Source: Pilimelia terevasa
GTDB lineage: Bacteria > Actinomycetota > Actinomycetes > Mycobacteriales > Micromonosporaceae
Reading direction: 5' to 3'
DNA: 64,000 bases
NCBI RefSeq assembly: GCF_014647915.1
Contig: NZ_BMQC01000014.1
Coordinates: forward strand, 28,175-92,174
The notes under the pieces are model-generated. The model was not told the DNA's origin, did not search any database, and worked only from the letters and a program-made list of their open reading frames with translations. This document shows, piece after piece, positions 1 to 10,811 of the stretch. Each line of letters opens with the position of its first letter. The first letter of the stretch is position 1. A program made the translations under genes and the position numbers.

Positions 1-92
1 TTCCCGACCCCCTGAGCCGCGCGGACGACGGATCCCCCGCGGTAGACCAGGGTGGGGGGTATCCGTCGTCCGACGGCGCGGACCGGTGCGGC

Positions 93-632
93 CTAGAGGA
101 GGCCGCCCTCGTCGTGGAGCCAGTCCACGAACGAGGTGGCCACCGCGGCGGCGCAGTCGACCAGCTCGACCAGGAGCTGGTCGTGCACGCCCGCGGCCAG
201 GGGCACCTGGAGTTCGGCGTAGATCGGCAACTGGCCGCGCTCGGTCGGGTCGCCGATGTACGCCTTGCAGAACCGGCGCGTGTGGTTCCACTCGTTGACC
301 ACGCGGTAGGCGCGGTCCGCCCAGTCCGGCGGGACCGTGGCATGCGGCCGGGCCCGGATGACCAGGATCTCGTCGTCCGGCCCCTCGACGGTGAACAGCA
401 CCGCGTGCCGCTCCCACATCGCCAGCAGGCTGCCGTCGCCGTCCGCCAGGAACCGCACGTCCAGCTTGTCGAGCGCCTGCCCGATCCGCGGCAGCGTCAC
501 CGGTCCGACACTGACCGTCGTCGCCACCATCATCTCGACGGCCGCCGGCCCGGCCTGCGCCGGGATCGACCGTCCACGTACGACCTCCGCCGCCGCTGCC
601 GGCGGCGGATCACTCTTGGTATCGGTCTCCAT
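93..632 (-). CDS. YbjN domain-containing protein
   Basis: A protein of about 179 residues. After a short variable N-terminus it carries a fold typical of the YbjN/sensory transduction regulator family: two alpha/beta halves with the phrases MWERHAVLFTVEG and YRVVNEWNHTRR, the latter being the usual N-x-WN signature. The family is related to type III secretion chaperone-like folds; its biochemical role is unknown. I chose the ATG at 632 (METDTKSD) because GGGTGAG lies just upstream; an in-frame start at 668 would add 12 residues. It is the last of a run of minus-strand genes but is separated from the next one by about 150 bases, so it probably has its own promoter. Confidence 0.8.
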   Translation of the reverse strand: METDTKSDPPPAAAAEVVRGRSIPAQAGPAAVEMMVATTVSVGPVTLPRIGQALDKLDVRFLADGDGSLLAMWERHAVLFTVEGPDDEILVIRARPHATVPPDWADRAYRVVNEWNHTRRFCKAYIGDPTERGQLPIYAELQVPLAAGVHDQLLVELVDCAAAVATSFVDWLHDEGGLL

Positions 633-789
633 TCCGGTCTCACCCGGACGCCATGACCACCAGGACATCGCCTACGCCACCTCGCTCCCAGCGGAAATCC
701 CCGCCCAGTCCCGGCCGCGTTCGGCCCGTCGCCGGGGGGAGGGGTTCCGCCGCACGACCGTACCCACACTGCCGCCCGTAGACACAGCC

Positions 790-1557
790 CTAAGTCCACT
801 GCCGGACAGAAGAGGCTAGCTGGCCGTGTCCTAACGTATGAACAAACTGTGTATTCAGTGTGAACCCACCCGATCTTGGCAGCCACGCCGTTCCGTACGG
901 CGCTGCCAGCCCGACCCAGGTACCGCTCACACACACGTCCACGGACCGCTCCGCAATGCCGTTCAGGGCTCCCAGGAAACCCATCCGTACGACAGCTTGG
1001 ATCAACCTTTGCGGTACCGCCACAGGTTCACCGGGAGGACTCCGAAAGTCGTCCGGTTTGCCCGGTGTGTGCGGGGCATCGACGGTGATCGTCACGTGGT
1101 CCAGCAGGGCGTCGCGCAGGACCCGCTCCCCCGCGGTACCCCGGTCGCGGGCCTCGCGCAGCGCCGCGGCGGCCGCCTCGGCGGTCGCCGCCAGCGCCGC
1201 GGCCGGGACCCGCTCCAGCACGACCGCCGCGGCGGTCGGCAGCGGCCACCGCCACCGGGTGTCGGCCCGGGCGGGCAGCTCCTCCCGCCCCGCGGCCAGG
1301 ACCTCGCGCAGGTCGGCCGCGCCGACCGTGGCGTCGGCGGCCGCCCCCTCGGGCGTCGCCGGCCCCGGGCCGGCCACCGCCCGGGTGACCAGCACCCGCC
1401 ACGGCAGCGGCGCCCACAGCGCCGTGGCCGCCCCCCGCCGCGGGTCCGGCGGGGCCGGGCGCAGCCGGACCAGCGCCGCGCGGTCCACCCGCAGCAGCCG
1501 GGTGAGGAACACCCCGGCGTCGGCGACGCCGTCCAGGCCGTGCGCCGCCGGGTTCAC
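790..1557 (-). CDS. conserved hypothetical protein downstream of thioesterase
   Basis: About 255 residues, function not recognised. The GTG start at 1557 overlaps the TGA of the thioesterase gene (GTGA), so it is translationally coupled to it. The N-terminal half is Ala/Arg rich with alternating strands (RVLVTRAVAGPGP); the middle is an Ala-rich helix; the later part, DHVTITVDAPHTPGKPDDF followed by RLIQAVVRMGFLGAL, looks the most conserved. The last 30 or so residues are less convincing and the true stop could have been altered. The coupling suggests a role beside the acyl-CoA thioesterase or EttA, but nothing in the sequence names a reaction. Confidence 0.6.
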   Translation of the reverse strand: MNPAAHGLDGVADAGVFLTRLLRVDRAALVRLRPAPPDPRRGAATALWAPLPWRVLVTRAVAGPGPATPEGAAADATVGAADLREVLAAGREELPARADTRWRWPLPTAAAVVLERVPAAALAATAEAAAAALREARDRGTAGERVLRDALLDHVTITVDAPHTPGKPDDFRSPPGEPVAVPQRLIQAVVRMGFLGALNGIAERSVDVCVSGTWVGLAAPYGTAWLPRSGGFTLNTQFVHTLGHGQLASSVRQWT

Positions 1558-2081
1558 TCCCCGCCCGCCGGGACCTCCGCCGGCACCCCCGGCGCCGCGG
1601 TGCCGGCCGCGCCGTCGGCGGCCGAGCGGTGCAGGAACAGCAGTTCGTCGTCGGTCAGCCGGCGCGGCCGCTCCGCCGCCACGTCGTAGGCCACCAGCAC
1701 CGACCGGGCGCGGCTGACGAGGGTGTCGCCGTCGTGCATCTCGTACCGCACCGCGAAGCTGGCCTGGCGGACGTCCTCCGGCCACAGCGTGATCCGCACC
1801 GTCGCCGGGGCCGCGGCCGCCGCCTTGGTGTCGTAGGTGACCGGCCGCAGGTAGTCGACCTCCTGGCGGGCGATCACCACGCCGGCCGTGAACAGCGGCC
1901 GCCCCTGCACCCGGGCGTCGACGAACATCATCGCCACCCGCGCCTCCTCGTACAGGGTGAGGAAGCGGGCGTTGTTCACGTGGCCGTACGCGTCCATGTC
2001 CGACCAGCGCAGCGGGCAGTCGTACGCGAACCGCCCCGGCGGCGGCGCTGCCGGGGCGGTCGGGAGGGCGTCGTCAGTCAC
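1554..2081 (-). CDS. acyl-CoA thioesterase (4HBT hotdog fold)
   Basis: A 175-residue hotdog-fold protein. The stretch CPLRWSDMDAYGHVNNARFL is the classic 4-hydroxybenzoyl-CoA thioesterase/YbgC signature, with the catalytic Asp in WSDMDAYGHVNN, and is followed by the long central helix LTLYEEARVAMM. It should hydrolyse an acyl-CoA thioester in the cytoplasm; the natural substrate cannot be told. The ATG at 2081 overlaps the end of ettA by eight bases (ATGACTGA), and its own stop overlaps the next gene, so ettA, this gene and the following one form one minus-strand operon. Length is slightly above the family usual because of a Pro/Ala-rich C-terminal tail. Confidence 0.88.
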   Translation of the reverse strand: MTDDALPTAPAAPPPGRFAYDCPLRWSDMDAYGHVNNARFLTLYEEARVAMMFVDARVQGRPLFTAGVVIARQEVDYLRPVTYDTKAAAAAPATVRITLWPEDVRQASFAVRYEMHDGDTLVSRARSVLVAYDVAAERPRRLTDDELLFLHRSAADGAAGTAAPGVPAEVPAGGE

Positions 2082-3750
2082 GGGTGAGCTTGCGGTACGT
2101 CACCCGGTGCGGCCGGGCCGCCTCGGCGCCCAGCCGGTCGACCTTGTTCTTCTCGTACGCGTCGTAGTTGCCCTCGAACCAGAACCACTTCGCCGGGTTG
2201 GCGTCCTCGCCCTCCCAGGCCAGGATGTGCGTGGCCACCCGGTCGAGGAACATCCGGTCGTGGGAGATGACCACGGCGCAGCCCGGGAACTCCAGGAGCG
2301 CGTTCTCCAGCGACGACAGCGTCTCGACGTCCAGGTCGTTGGTCGGCTCGTCGAGGAGCAGCACGTTGCCGCCGATCTTCAGCGTCAGCGCCAGGTTGAG
2401 CCGGTTGCGCTCGCCGCCGGAGAGCACCTTGGTCGGCTTCTGCTGGTCCGGGCCCTTGAAGCCGAACGCGGCCACGTACGCCCGCGACGGCATCTCGACC
2501 TTGCCGACCATCAGGAAGTCCAGGCCGTCGGAGACGACCTCCCAGACGCTCTTGTCCCCGTCGAGCCCGGCACGGTTCTGGTCGACGTAGGACAGCTTGA
2601 CCGTCTCGCCCACCTTGACGTCTCCGGCGTCCGGCTTCTCCATGCCCACGATCGTCTTGAACAGCGTCGTCTTGCCGACGCCGTTCGGGCCGATGATGCC
2701 GACGATGCCGTTGCGCGGCAGGGAGAAGTTCAGGTGGTCGATCAGGGTCCGGTCGTCGAAGCCCTTGACCAGGTCCCTGACCTCGATCACGGTGTTGCCC
2801 AGGCGCGGCCCCGGCGGGATCTGGATCTCCTCGAAGTCCAGCTTCCGGGTCTTCTCGGCCTCGTTGGCCATCTCCTCGTACCGCTCCAGGCGGGCCTTGC
2901 TCTTGGTCTGCCGGGCCTTGGCGTTGGAGCGCACCCACTCCAGCTCCTCGGTCAGGCGCTTCTGCATCTTGGCGTCCTTGCGGCCCGCCACCGCCAGCCG
3001 GGCGGCCTTCTTGTCGAGGTACGTGGAGTAGTTGCCCTCGTACGGGTAGGTGCGGCCGCGGTCCAGTTCGAGGATCCAGGTGGCGACGTTGTCCAGGAAG
3101 TACCGGTCGTGCGTGATCGCGATGACGGTGCCCTCGTACTTGGACAGGTGCTGCTCCAGCCAGTGCACGCTCTCGGCGTCGAGGTGGTTCGTCGGCTCGT
3201 CGAGCAGCAGCAGGTCCGGCTTCTCCAGCAGCAGCCGGCACAGCGCCACCCGGCGGCGCTCGCCGCCGGAGAGCTGGGTGACGTCGGCGTCCGGCGGCGG
3301 ACAGCGCAGGGCGTCCATCGCCAGTTCCAGCTTGGAGTCGATGTCCCAGGCGTCGGCGTGGTCCAGCTCCTCCTGGAGCCTGCCCATCTCGGCCATCAGC
3401 TCGTCGGAGTAGTCCGTCCCGAGCTTCTCGGCGATCTCGTTGAACTTCGCCAGCTTGTCCTTGACGTCGCTGACGGCCTCCTCGATGTTGCCGAGGACCG
3501 TCTTGGACTCGTTCAGCGGCGGCTCCTGCGCCAGCATCCCCACCGTGTGGCCCGGCATCAGCTTGGCCTCGCCGTTGCTGGGGCGGTCCTGGCCCGCCAT
3601 GATCCGCAGGAGGCTGGACTTACCGGCGCCGTTCGGGCCGACGACGCCGATCTTGGCGCCGGGGAGGAAGTTCAGCGTCACGTCGTCCAGCACGACCTTG
3701 TCGCCGTGCGCCTTGCGCGCCTTCTCCAACACGTAGATGAACTGCGCCAC
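2074..3750 (-). CDS. ettA: energy-dependent translational throttle protein EttA (ABC-F)
   Basis: About 558 residues with two ABC ATPase cassettes and no membrane segments, the ABC-F arrangement. Walker A motifs are GPNGAGKSS (first) and GPNGVGKTT (second); both cassettes show LSGGE signatures and Walker B runs ending [11 protein letters not shown] and [11 protein letters not shown]. The Glu-rich and Arg-rich linker between them (residues about 245-320) is the P-site tRNA interaction motif region. EttA binds the ribosomal E site and gates the first peptide bond according to the ADP/ATP ratio. The GTG start at 3750 ([16 protein letters not shown]) matches the usual EttA N-terminus and has GGAAGG upstream; 27 more upstream codons are open but unlike the family. 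First gene of the operon reaching to 790. Confidence 0.95.
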   Translation of the reverse strand: MAQFIYVLEKARKAHGDKVVLDDVTLNFLPGAKIGVVGPNGAGKSSLLRIMAGQDRPSNGEAKLMPGHTVGMLAQEPPLNESKTVLGNIEEAVSDVKDKLAKFNEIAEKLGTDYSDELMAEMGRLQEELDHADAWDIDSKLELAMDALRCPPPDADVTQLSGGERRRVALCRLLLEKPDLLLLDEPTNHLDAESVHWLEQHLSKYEGTVIAITHDRYFLDNVATWILELDRGRTYPYEGNYSTYLDKKAARLAVAGRKDAKMQKRLTEELEWVRSNAKARQTKSKARLERYEEMANEAEKTRKLDFEEIQIPPGPRLGNTVIEVRDLVKGFDDRTLIDHLNFSLPRNGIVGIIGPNGVGKTTLFKTIVGMEKPDAGDVKVGETVKLSYVDQNRAGLDGDKSVWEVVSDGLDFLMVGKVEMPSRAYVAAFGFKGPDQQKPTKVLSGGERNRLNLALTLKIGGNVLLLDEPTNDLDVETLSSLENALLEFPGCAVVISHDRMFLDRVATHILAWEGEDANPAKWFWFEGNYDAYEKNKVDRLGAEAARPHRVTYRKLTRD

Positions 3751-4043
3751 AGGTAAGCGACCTTCCGGGAGTACGGCATACTCGTCGCCGCCATTGTCCC
3801 AGCCCCGCCGCGCGCGCCGCGCACCGGCCACGCCCCGCGCCGGCCGCGCCGCGACCGTTCCGGGCCGGAGGCCGGCGCGGCCGCCGGGCGGCGGCGCGGC
3901 GCCGGGGCGGAAACGCCGCCGGATCTTGGTTTGAGCCAGGTCGGGCGGGGTATGGGCGCCGCGCGTCTGCCGTGCCTCGCACCTGTCGCCGGGGCGGTTC
4001 AGTAGGCTCGTTCCAGACCCACTCGCCCCCGGAGGTGCATCCC

Positions 4044-5428
<1,385 letters not shown>

Positions 5429-5432
<4 letters not shown>

Positions 5433-8008
5433 GCAACCTGATGACCGAGCTGGACGCCGAGGTGCGGGTGGCGATCGGGCGCATCGCCCGGTCCCCGCAC
5501 CTGCTCGTCGCGTGCGACTACGACGGGACGCTCGCGCCGATCGTCGCCGACCCGACCAAGGCGGTGCCGCTGCCGGAGTCGGTGGCCGCGGTCCGGGCGC
5601 TGGCCGCCCTGCCGCAGACCACCGTGGCGGTGGTGTCCGGGCGGGCGCTGCGGGACCTGGCCGCGCTGTCCCGGCTGCCCAGCGAGGTGCACCTGGTCGG
5701 CTCGCACGGCTCGGAGTTCGACATCGGCTTCGTGGAGCGGCTGCCCGCGGACCTGGTGGCCCTGCGCGCCCGGCTGCTGACCGAGCTGGAGAAGCTGATC
5801 CAGGGCCACGAGGGCATCCGGCTGGAGGTCAAGCCGGCCAGCGTGGCGGTCCACACCCGCGGGGCGGTGCCGGCGGTCGGCGCGCACGTCGTCGCCGAGG
5901 TCAGGGCCGGCGTGGCGAGCTGGCCGGACGTCCACGTCACGCACGGCAAGGAGGTCGTCGAGCTGTCCGTGGTCGCCACCCACAAGGGGACGGCGCTGGA
6001 CGCCCTGCGGATGCAGCTCTCGGCGAGCGCCGTGCTGTTCCTCGGCGACGACGTGACCGACGAGAACGCGTTCGCCCACCTGCACGGCCCGGACGTCGGG
6101 GTGAAGATCGGCGGCGGCGACACCCGGGCGCACTACCGCGTCGCCTCCCCGCTGGACGCCGCCCGCCTGCTGGGCCTGCTGCTGGACACCCGGCGTAGCT
6201 GGCTGTACGGCGAGCGCGCGACCCCGATCCAGCGCCACTCGATGCTCTCCAACGGCCGGACCGTCGCCCTGCTGACCCCGGAGGCGCGGGTGAGCTGGCT
6301 GTGCCACCCCAAGCCGGACTCCCCGGCGATCTTCGCCGACCTGCTGGGCGGCCCCCAGGCCGGGCACTTCACCATCACCCCGGAGCGCGGCGGCCTGCCG
6401 CTGGGGCAGCGGTACCGGCCGGGCACGATGACGGTGGAGACCCGCTGGTCCGGCCTGACCGTCACCGACTGGCTCGGCGGGGCGGCGCAGACCGCGCGGG
6501 GCGACGACGCCCAGAGCGGCCGCTCGGGCCTGGACTCGACGCTGCACCGCACCCTCCAGGGCACCGCGACCGCGCGGCTGGACTACGCGCCGCGGCCGGA
6601 CTTCGGCCAGATCGGCGTCCACCTGGAGGCGGCCCCCGGCGGGCTGCTCGTGGTCGGCTCCAGCGAGCCCGTGGCGCTGCACTCCCCCGGGGTGACCTGG
6701 GAGATCGTGCACGAGGCGTCCGGCGACAGCGCCCACGCCCTCGTGGACCTGCAGGCGCACGGCGGGGAGCTGACGCTGGAGCTGCGGTTCGGGGCGCACA
6801 GCCTGGAGACCAACCCGGATCCGATCGCCGACCGGCTCGCCGACCAGGAGGGGCCGTCCAAGGAGTGGGCGGCGTCGCTGCGGCTGCCGAAGCTGGCCCG
6901 CGAGCACGTCCTGCGCAGCGCGCTGACGCTGCGGGGCCTGTGCCACACACCCTCGGGGGCGATCCTGGCGGCGGCGACGACCTCGCTGCCCGAGGAGCTG
7001 GGCGGCATCCGCAACTGGGACTACCGCTACTGCTGGCCGCGGGACGCGTCGATGACGGCGCGGGCGCTGGTCGACCTGGGCTCGCTGGCCGAGGCCGAGG
7101 CCCTGCTGCGCTGGGTGGACGGGTGTGTGGAGCGCACCGGCGGCCACCCGGAGCGGCTGCACCCGCTGTACACGCTGGACGGCTACGAGCTGGGCCCCGA
7201 GGCCGTGATCGAGACGCTGCCGGGGTACGCCGGCTCACGGCCGGTCCGGGTCGGGAACCTGGCCAACCGGCAGCTCCAGCTCGACGTCTTCGGACCGGTC
7301 GCCGACCTCATGGCGGCCGTGGCGCAGGCGCGCGGCGGGGTCCGGGAGGAGGAGTGGCGGGTCCTGGAGGCGATGGTCCAGGCGGTCCAGCGGCGCTGGC
7401 ACGAGCCCGACCACGGCCTGTGGGAGGCGCGGCTGCCGCCGCGGCACCACGTGTACTCGAAGGTGATGTGCTGGGTCACGGTCGACCGGGCGCTGCGGGT
7501 CGTCCGCGCGTTCGGCGACGGCGACAGGCCGGACTGGGTCGCCCTACGCGACCAGATCGGCAAGGACGTACTGGACCGGGGGTGGAACCCGGAGGTCGGC
7601 GCGTACACGGTCGCGTACGGCGACCCGGACCTGGACGCGTCCTCGCTGTGGATCGGCCTGTCCGGCCTGCTGGCCGACGACGACCCGCGCTTCCTGGCGA
7701 CCGTGCTGGCCGTCGAGGCGGAGCTGCGCTCCGGGCCGGTGGTCTACCGGTACCGCTGGGACGACGGCCTGCCGGGCCGCGAGGGCGGCTTCCACATCTG
7801 CACCTCGTGGCTCATCGAGGCGTACCTGCGCACGGGCCGGCGCAGCGACGCCGAGGAGCTGTTCCAGCAGATGGTCGACACGGCCGGGCCGACGGGGCTG
7901 CTGCCCGAGCAGTACGACCCGCTGGCGGAGTCGGGCCTGGGCAACCACCCCCAGGCGTACAGCCACCTGGGTCTGATCCGCTGCGCCGTCCTGCTGGACA
8001 CCGACTGA
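5429..8008 (+). CDS. otsB: trehalose-6-phosphate phosphatase fused to GH15 glucoamylase/trehalase-like domain
   Basis: An 859-residue fusion. Residues about 20-245 are a HAD-type OtsB phosphatase: DYDGTLAPI holds the nucleophilic Asp, [10 protein letters not shown] motif II, and [12 protein letters not shown] the metal-binding acidic pair; it releases trehalose from trehalose-6-phosphate. Residues about 265-855 are a complete glycoside hydrolase family 15 module: [17 protein letters not shown] at its start, then [14 protein letters not shown], the glucoamylase/trehalase catalytic-region signature, and [16 protein letters not shown] with LLPEQYDP near the end. The GH15 part may cleave trehalose or alpha-glucans, so one polypeptide could both make and break trehalose. 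Coupled to otsA by a GTGA overlap. Which sugar the GH15 half uses is not visible. Confidence 0.9.
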
Positions 8009-8025
8009 CTCCGCCCGCGACCCGC

Positions 8026-8349
8026 TCACGTCATCGGCTGCTGCCTGCGCGGCGGACGCGGTTGTCCCTTCTCTGACCTCGTTTCGCCGCCGGGCACCGC
8101 CGACCGACCACGGACACCAGGGATCGAGATGGATCTGATCTCGATGAACCTGGTGTCCGGCCGGGCACGCCAGGTTGTCTGCGCGCACGTCACCGGCAGC
8201 CAGTAGCCGTCGGCGTGCGGCGAGCCGACCGCGTACTCCCTCACCGACGAACCGGGCGTGGTCTCCGCGGGCGGGACAGCCTTCGCGCGGGCGTGGACGT
8301 TGTCCGTGGACCATGCCGTCCACCGGTCGTCGTAGCGGGACGCCTCCTG
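8026..8349 (-). other. coding-like stretch without a start, possible gene remnant
   Basis: Between the trehalose operon and the next gene about 350 bases hold no convincing gene. One minus-strand frame, ending at a stop at 8026, has high third-position GC and protein-like content (DGYWLPVTCAQTTWRA, RYDDRWTAW) but no start codon or ribosome site that would separate it from the secreted protein gene upstream. It may be the tail of a decayed gene. A long imperfect hairpin at 8111-8159 lies inside it. Confidence 0.25.
8111..8159. repeat. long imperfect inverted repeat
   Basis: The outer arms CGGACACCAGG (8111-8121) and CCTGGTGTCCG (8149-8159) pair perfectly, and inner arms ATCGAGAT (8123-8130) and ATCTCGAT (8138-8145) pair perfectly; a one-base and a three-base bulge separate them and the loop is 7 bases. 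It sits 100 bases after the trehalose operon, where it could end transcription from either side. No T-run follows. Confidence 0.6.
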
Positions 8350-8356
8350 CGCGGTG

Positions 8357-8935
8357 TCACCAGCAGGTGCCGCAGACGCCGCCGCCGTCGGGGATCCCGG
8401 TCTCGTCGAACCGGTACCGGACCGGCGCCGGCCGCCCCACGTGGATCTGCGGCTCCGCGCCCTCGACCAGCACGACCCGCACGCCCCAGCAGTGCAGCGA
8501 CACGCTGTCGGCGTGCAGGCACACGTGGTCCACGCCACCCGGGCCGAGATCCAGCAGCGTCGAGAACCGCCGCACCTCCCGCTCGTCGACGTACCGCTGG
8601 TACCCCATCCGGCTGGGCTGCGCCCCCGTCCGCGAGTGCATCCCGAACGCGTACCAGCTCCACGGCGACGCGTCCTCCAGCGCGGGCCGGCAGTGCCGGC
8701 TCCACCCGTCGAGCCGGATCCAGCCCGGGTTGTCGGGCGCGGGCACGACGGAGGTGAGGACACCGCTGTTGCCCTCCCGGGGCAGGCAGCCGAGGCCCGC
8801 GCCGCGCAACGCGGCGTCGGCCGGCCCCGCCGGGGCGGCCGCGACCCCGAGGGCGACGGCGAACCCCAGTGCCGCGCGCAGCCACCGCGCGCGGCGACCG
8901 GACGGTCGACCCTCGCCTGTGGACGGTGTCGTCAT
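8357..8935 (-). CDS. secreted hypothetical protein
   Basis: A 192-residue protein with an N-terminal Arg-rich segment and a hydrophobic stretch (ALGFAVALGVAAAPAGPADA) ending in an A-D-A signal peptidase site near residue 42. The mature part is rich in Trp, Cys and beta-type sequence (GWIRLDGWSRHC, SWYAFGMHSR, GGVCGTCW at the end) with at least six Cys, suggesting a disulfide-stabilised exported domain. I do not recognise the family. It stands alone, facing the trehalose operon, with cobA just downstream in its other flank. Confidence 0.7.
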   Translation of the reverse strand: MTTPSTGEGRPSGRRARWLRAALGFAVALGVAAAPAGPADAALRGAGLGCLPREGNSGVLTSVVPAPDNPGWIRLDGWSRHCRPALEDASPWSWYAFGMHSRTGAQPSRMGYQRYVDEREVRRFSTLLDLGPGGVDHVCLHADSVSLHCWGVRVVLVEGAEPQIHVGRPAPVRYRFDETGIPDGGGVCGTCW

Positions 8936-9003
8936 TCCGGCAGGTTAGCAAGATCGCGCGAGCGCGGCGGCTCGGCGCCCGGCCCGGCCGTCCCCGCCGG
9001 CAC

Positions 9004-9744
9004 TCAGCGGTCCAGCGCCGCCACCACGGGGCCGACGACCGTGACCGCGGGCGGTCGGATGCCGGCGGAGGCCGCCGCGGCCGCGACCGTGTCGAGGGTC
9101 GCGCGGACGGTCCGCTGCGCCGCCAGCGTGCCCTCCTGCACCACCGCCACGGGGGTGTCGGCCGGCCGGCCGTGGGCCCGCAGCACCGCGGCGATGGCCG
9201 CCAGGTTGCGCACCCCCATCAGCACCACCAGCGTCCCCCGGAGCCGGGCCAGCGCGGGCCAGTCCACCAGGGACTCGGGGTGCTCGGGCGCCAGGTGTCC
9301 GGACACGACGGTGAACTCGTGGGCCACCCCGCGGTGGGTCAGCGGCACCCCGGCCGCGGCCGGGACCGCGAGCGCGCTGCTGACGCCCGGGACGACGGTG
9401 ACCGGTACCCCCGCCTCGGCGCAGGCCAGCAGCTCCTCCCCGCCGCGGCCGAAGACGTATGGGTCGCCGCCCTTGAGCCGGACCACCCGCAGGCCGGCGC
9501 GGGCCCGCTCGACGAGGGTCCGGTTGATCTCCTCCTGGGCGACCGACGGGCCGTAGGGAATCTTGGACACGTCGACGATCTCCACGTCCGGCGCCAGCTC
9601 GTCCAGCAGCGGGCCGGGGACGAGGCGGTCCATGACGACGACCTGCGCCGCGCGCAGCAGCCGCAGGCCCTTGACCGTGATCAGTTCGGGGTCGCCCGGT
9701 CCCGCGCCGACGAGCGCGACCTCCCCGACCGGTACGCCGCTCAC
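9004..9744 (-). CDS. cobA: uroporphyrinogen-III C-methyltransferase
   Basis: A 246-residue SUMT: two SAM-dependent methylations convert uroporphyrinogen III to precorrin-2, the entry to cobalamin and siroheme. The glycine-rich start VALVGAGPGDPELITVKGLR, then VVMDRLV, VRLKGGDPYVFGRGGEE and VPGVSSALAVPAAAGVPLTHR are textbook SUMT motifs in order. It is a stand-alone enzyme with no CysG or HemD fusion. The GTG start at 9744 overlaps the cobT stop by four bases (GTGA), so it is the last gene of a cobC-cobT-cobA operon. Confidence 0.95.
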   Translation of the reverse strand: MSGVPVGEVALVGAGPGDPELITVKGLRLLRAAQVVVMDRLVPGPLLDELAPDVEIVDVSKIPYGPSVAQEEINRTLVERARAGLRVVRLKGGDPYVFGRGGEELLACAEAGVPVTVVPGVSSALAVPAAAGVPLTHRGVAHEFTVVSGHLAPEHPESLVDWPALARLRGTLVVLMGVRNLAAIAAVLRAHGRPADTPVAVVQEGTLAAQRTVRATLDTVAAAAASAGIRPPAVTVVGPVVAALDR

Positions 9745-10811
9745 TTCTCGGTCACACCCGCGCTGTCGAAGGTGGCGACCTCGCGCAGCGCCCGGACCGC
9801 CGCCGCGACCACCGGCAGGGCCAGGACGGCGCCGGTGCCCTCGCCCAGGCGCAGCCCCAGGTCCAGCACCGGCGCGAGCCCCAGGTGGGCGAGCGCGACG
9901 CCGGCCCCCGGCTCGACGGACAGGTGCCCGGCGACCATCGCGTCCACGGCGGCCGGCGCGAGCGCGGCGGCGGCCAGCGCGGCGGCGGCGGCGATGACGC
10001 CGTCGACCACGACCGGAACCCGGCGGGCGGCCGCGGCGAGCAGGTACCCCGCCAGCGCCGCGTGCTCCAGGCCGCCGACCGCCGCCAGGACCCCCACCGG
10101 GTCGGCCGGGTCGGGCCGGTGCCGCGCCAGCGCGGCGGCGACGACCTCGACCTTGCGGGCGTACGTGGCGTCGTCCACGCCGGTACCCCGACCGGTCACC
10201 GCGCCCGGCGCCGTCCCGGTGAACGCGGCGACCAGCGCCGCCGAGGGCGTCGTGTTGGCGATGCCCATGTCGCCGCAGAGCAGGATCCGGGCGCCGCCGT
10301 CGCACAGCTCGCCGGCGACCGTGATGCCCGCGGCCAGCGCCTGGACGGCCTCGTCCCGGGACATCGCCGGTCCGGTCAGCAGGTTGCCGGTACCGGGGCG
10401 GACCCGCAGGTCGCGCAGGTCGGGCGCCGCGGGCAGTGGGCCGGCCACCCCGACGTCGACCACCGTCACCGCAGCGCCGACCTGCCGGGCGAACGCGTTG
10501 ACGACGGCGCCCCCGGCGAGGAAGTTGGCGACCATCTGGCCGGTCACCTCCTGCGGCCACGGCGTGACGCCCGCGGCGTGGACGCCGTGGTCCCCGGCGA
10601 AGATCGCGAGGGCGGCCGGCTCGGGCAGCGGCGGCGGGCAGACGCCCGCGATGCCGGCCAGGCGCACGGAGAGGTCCTCCAGGGCGCCGAGCGAGCCCGG
10701 CGGCTTGGTCAGCCGCGCCTGCCGCTGCCGGGCGGCCGCCATGGCCGCGGCGTCGGCGGGCCGGACGGCGGCCACCGTCGCGGCCACCCGCTCCTCGAAC
10801 GATCCGGTCAC
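9741..10811 (-). CDS. cobT: nicotinate-nucleotide--dimethylbenzimidazole phosphoribosyltransferase
   Basis: A 356-residue CobT that makes alpha-ribazole phosphate for the lower ligand of cobalamin. Family landmarks: KPPGSLGALEDLSVRLAGI, FAGDHGVHAAGVTPWPQEVT, the nucleotide-binding GDMGIANTTPSAAL, and the C-terminal GLRLGEGTGA with the conserved catalytic Glu. The GTG at 10811 overlaps the stop of the upstream cobC-like gene by four bases, and its stop overlaps cobA. All active-site motifs are intact. Confidence 0.95.
   Translation of the reverse strand: MTGSFEERVAATVAAVRPADAAAMAAARQRQARLTKPPGSLGALEDLSVRLAGIAGVCPPPLPEPAALAIFAGDHGVHAAGVTPWPQEVTGQMVANFLAGGAVVNAFARQVGAAVTVVDVGVAGPLPAAPDLRDLRVRPGTGNLLTGPAMSRDEAVQALAAGITVAGELCDGGARILLCGDMGIANTTPSAALVAAFTGTAPGAVTGRGTGVDDATYARKVEVVAAALARHRPDPADPVGVLAAVGGLEHAALAGYLLAAAARRVPVVVDGVIAAAAALAAAALAPAAVDAMVAGHLSVEPGAGVALAHLGLAPVLDLGLRLGEGTGAVLALPVVAAAVRALREVATFDSAGVTEK

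Noticed and set aside
1888..3756. 622-codon open frame on the plus strand opposite ettA
   Set aside because: Mirror of the well-matched EttA frame; composition Val/Arg/Leu-rich without domain motifs, as expected for antisense of high-GC coding DNA.
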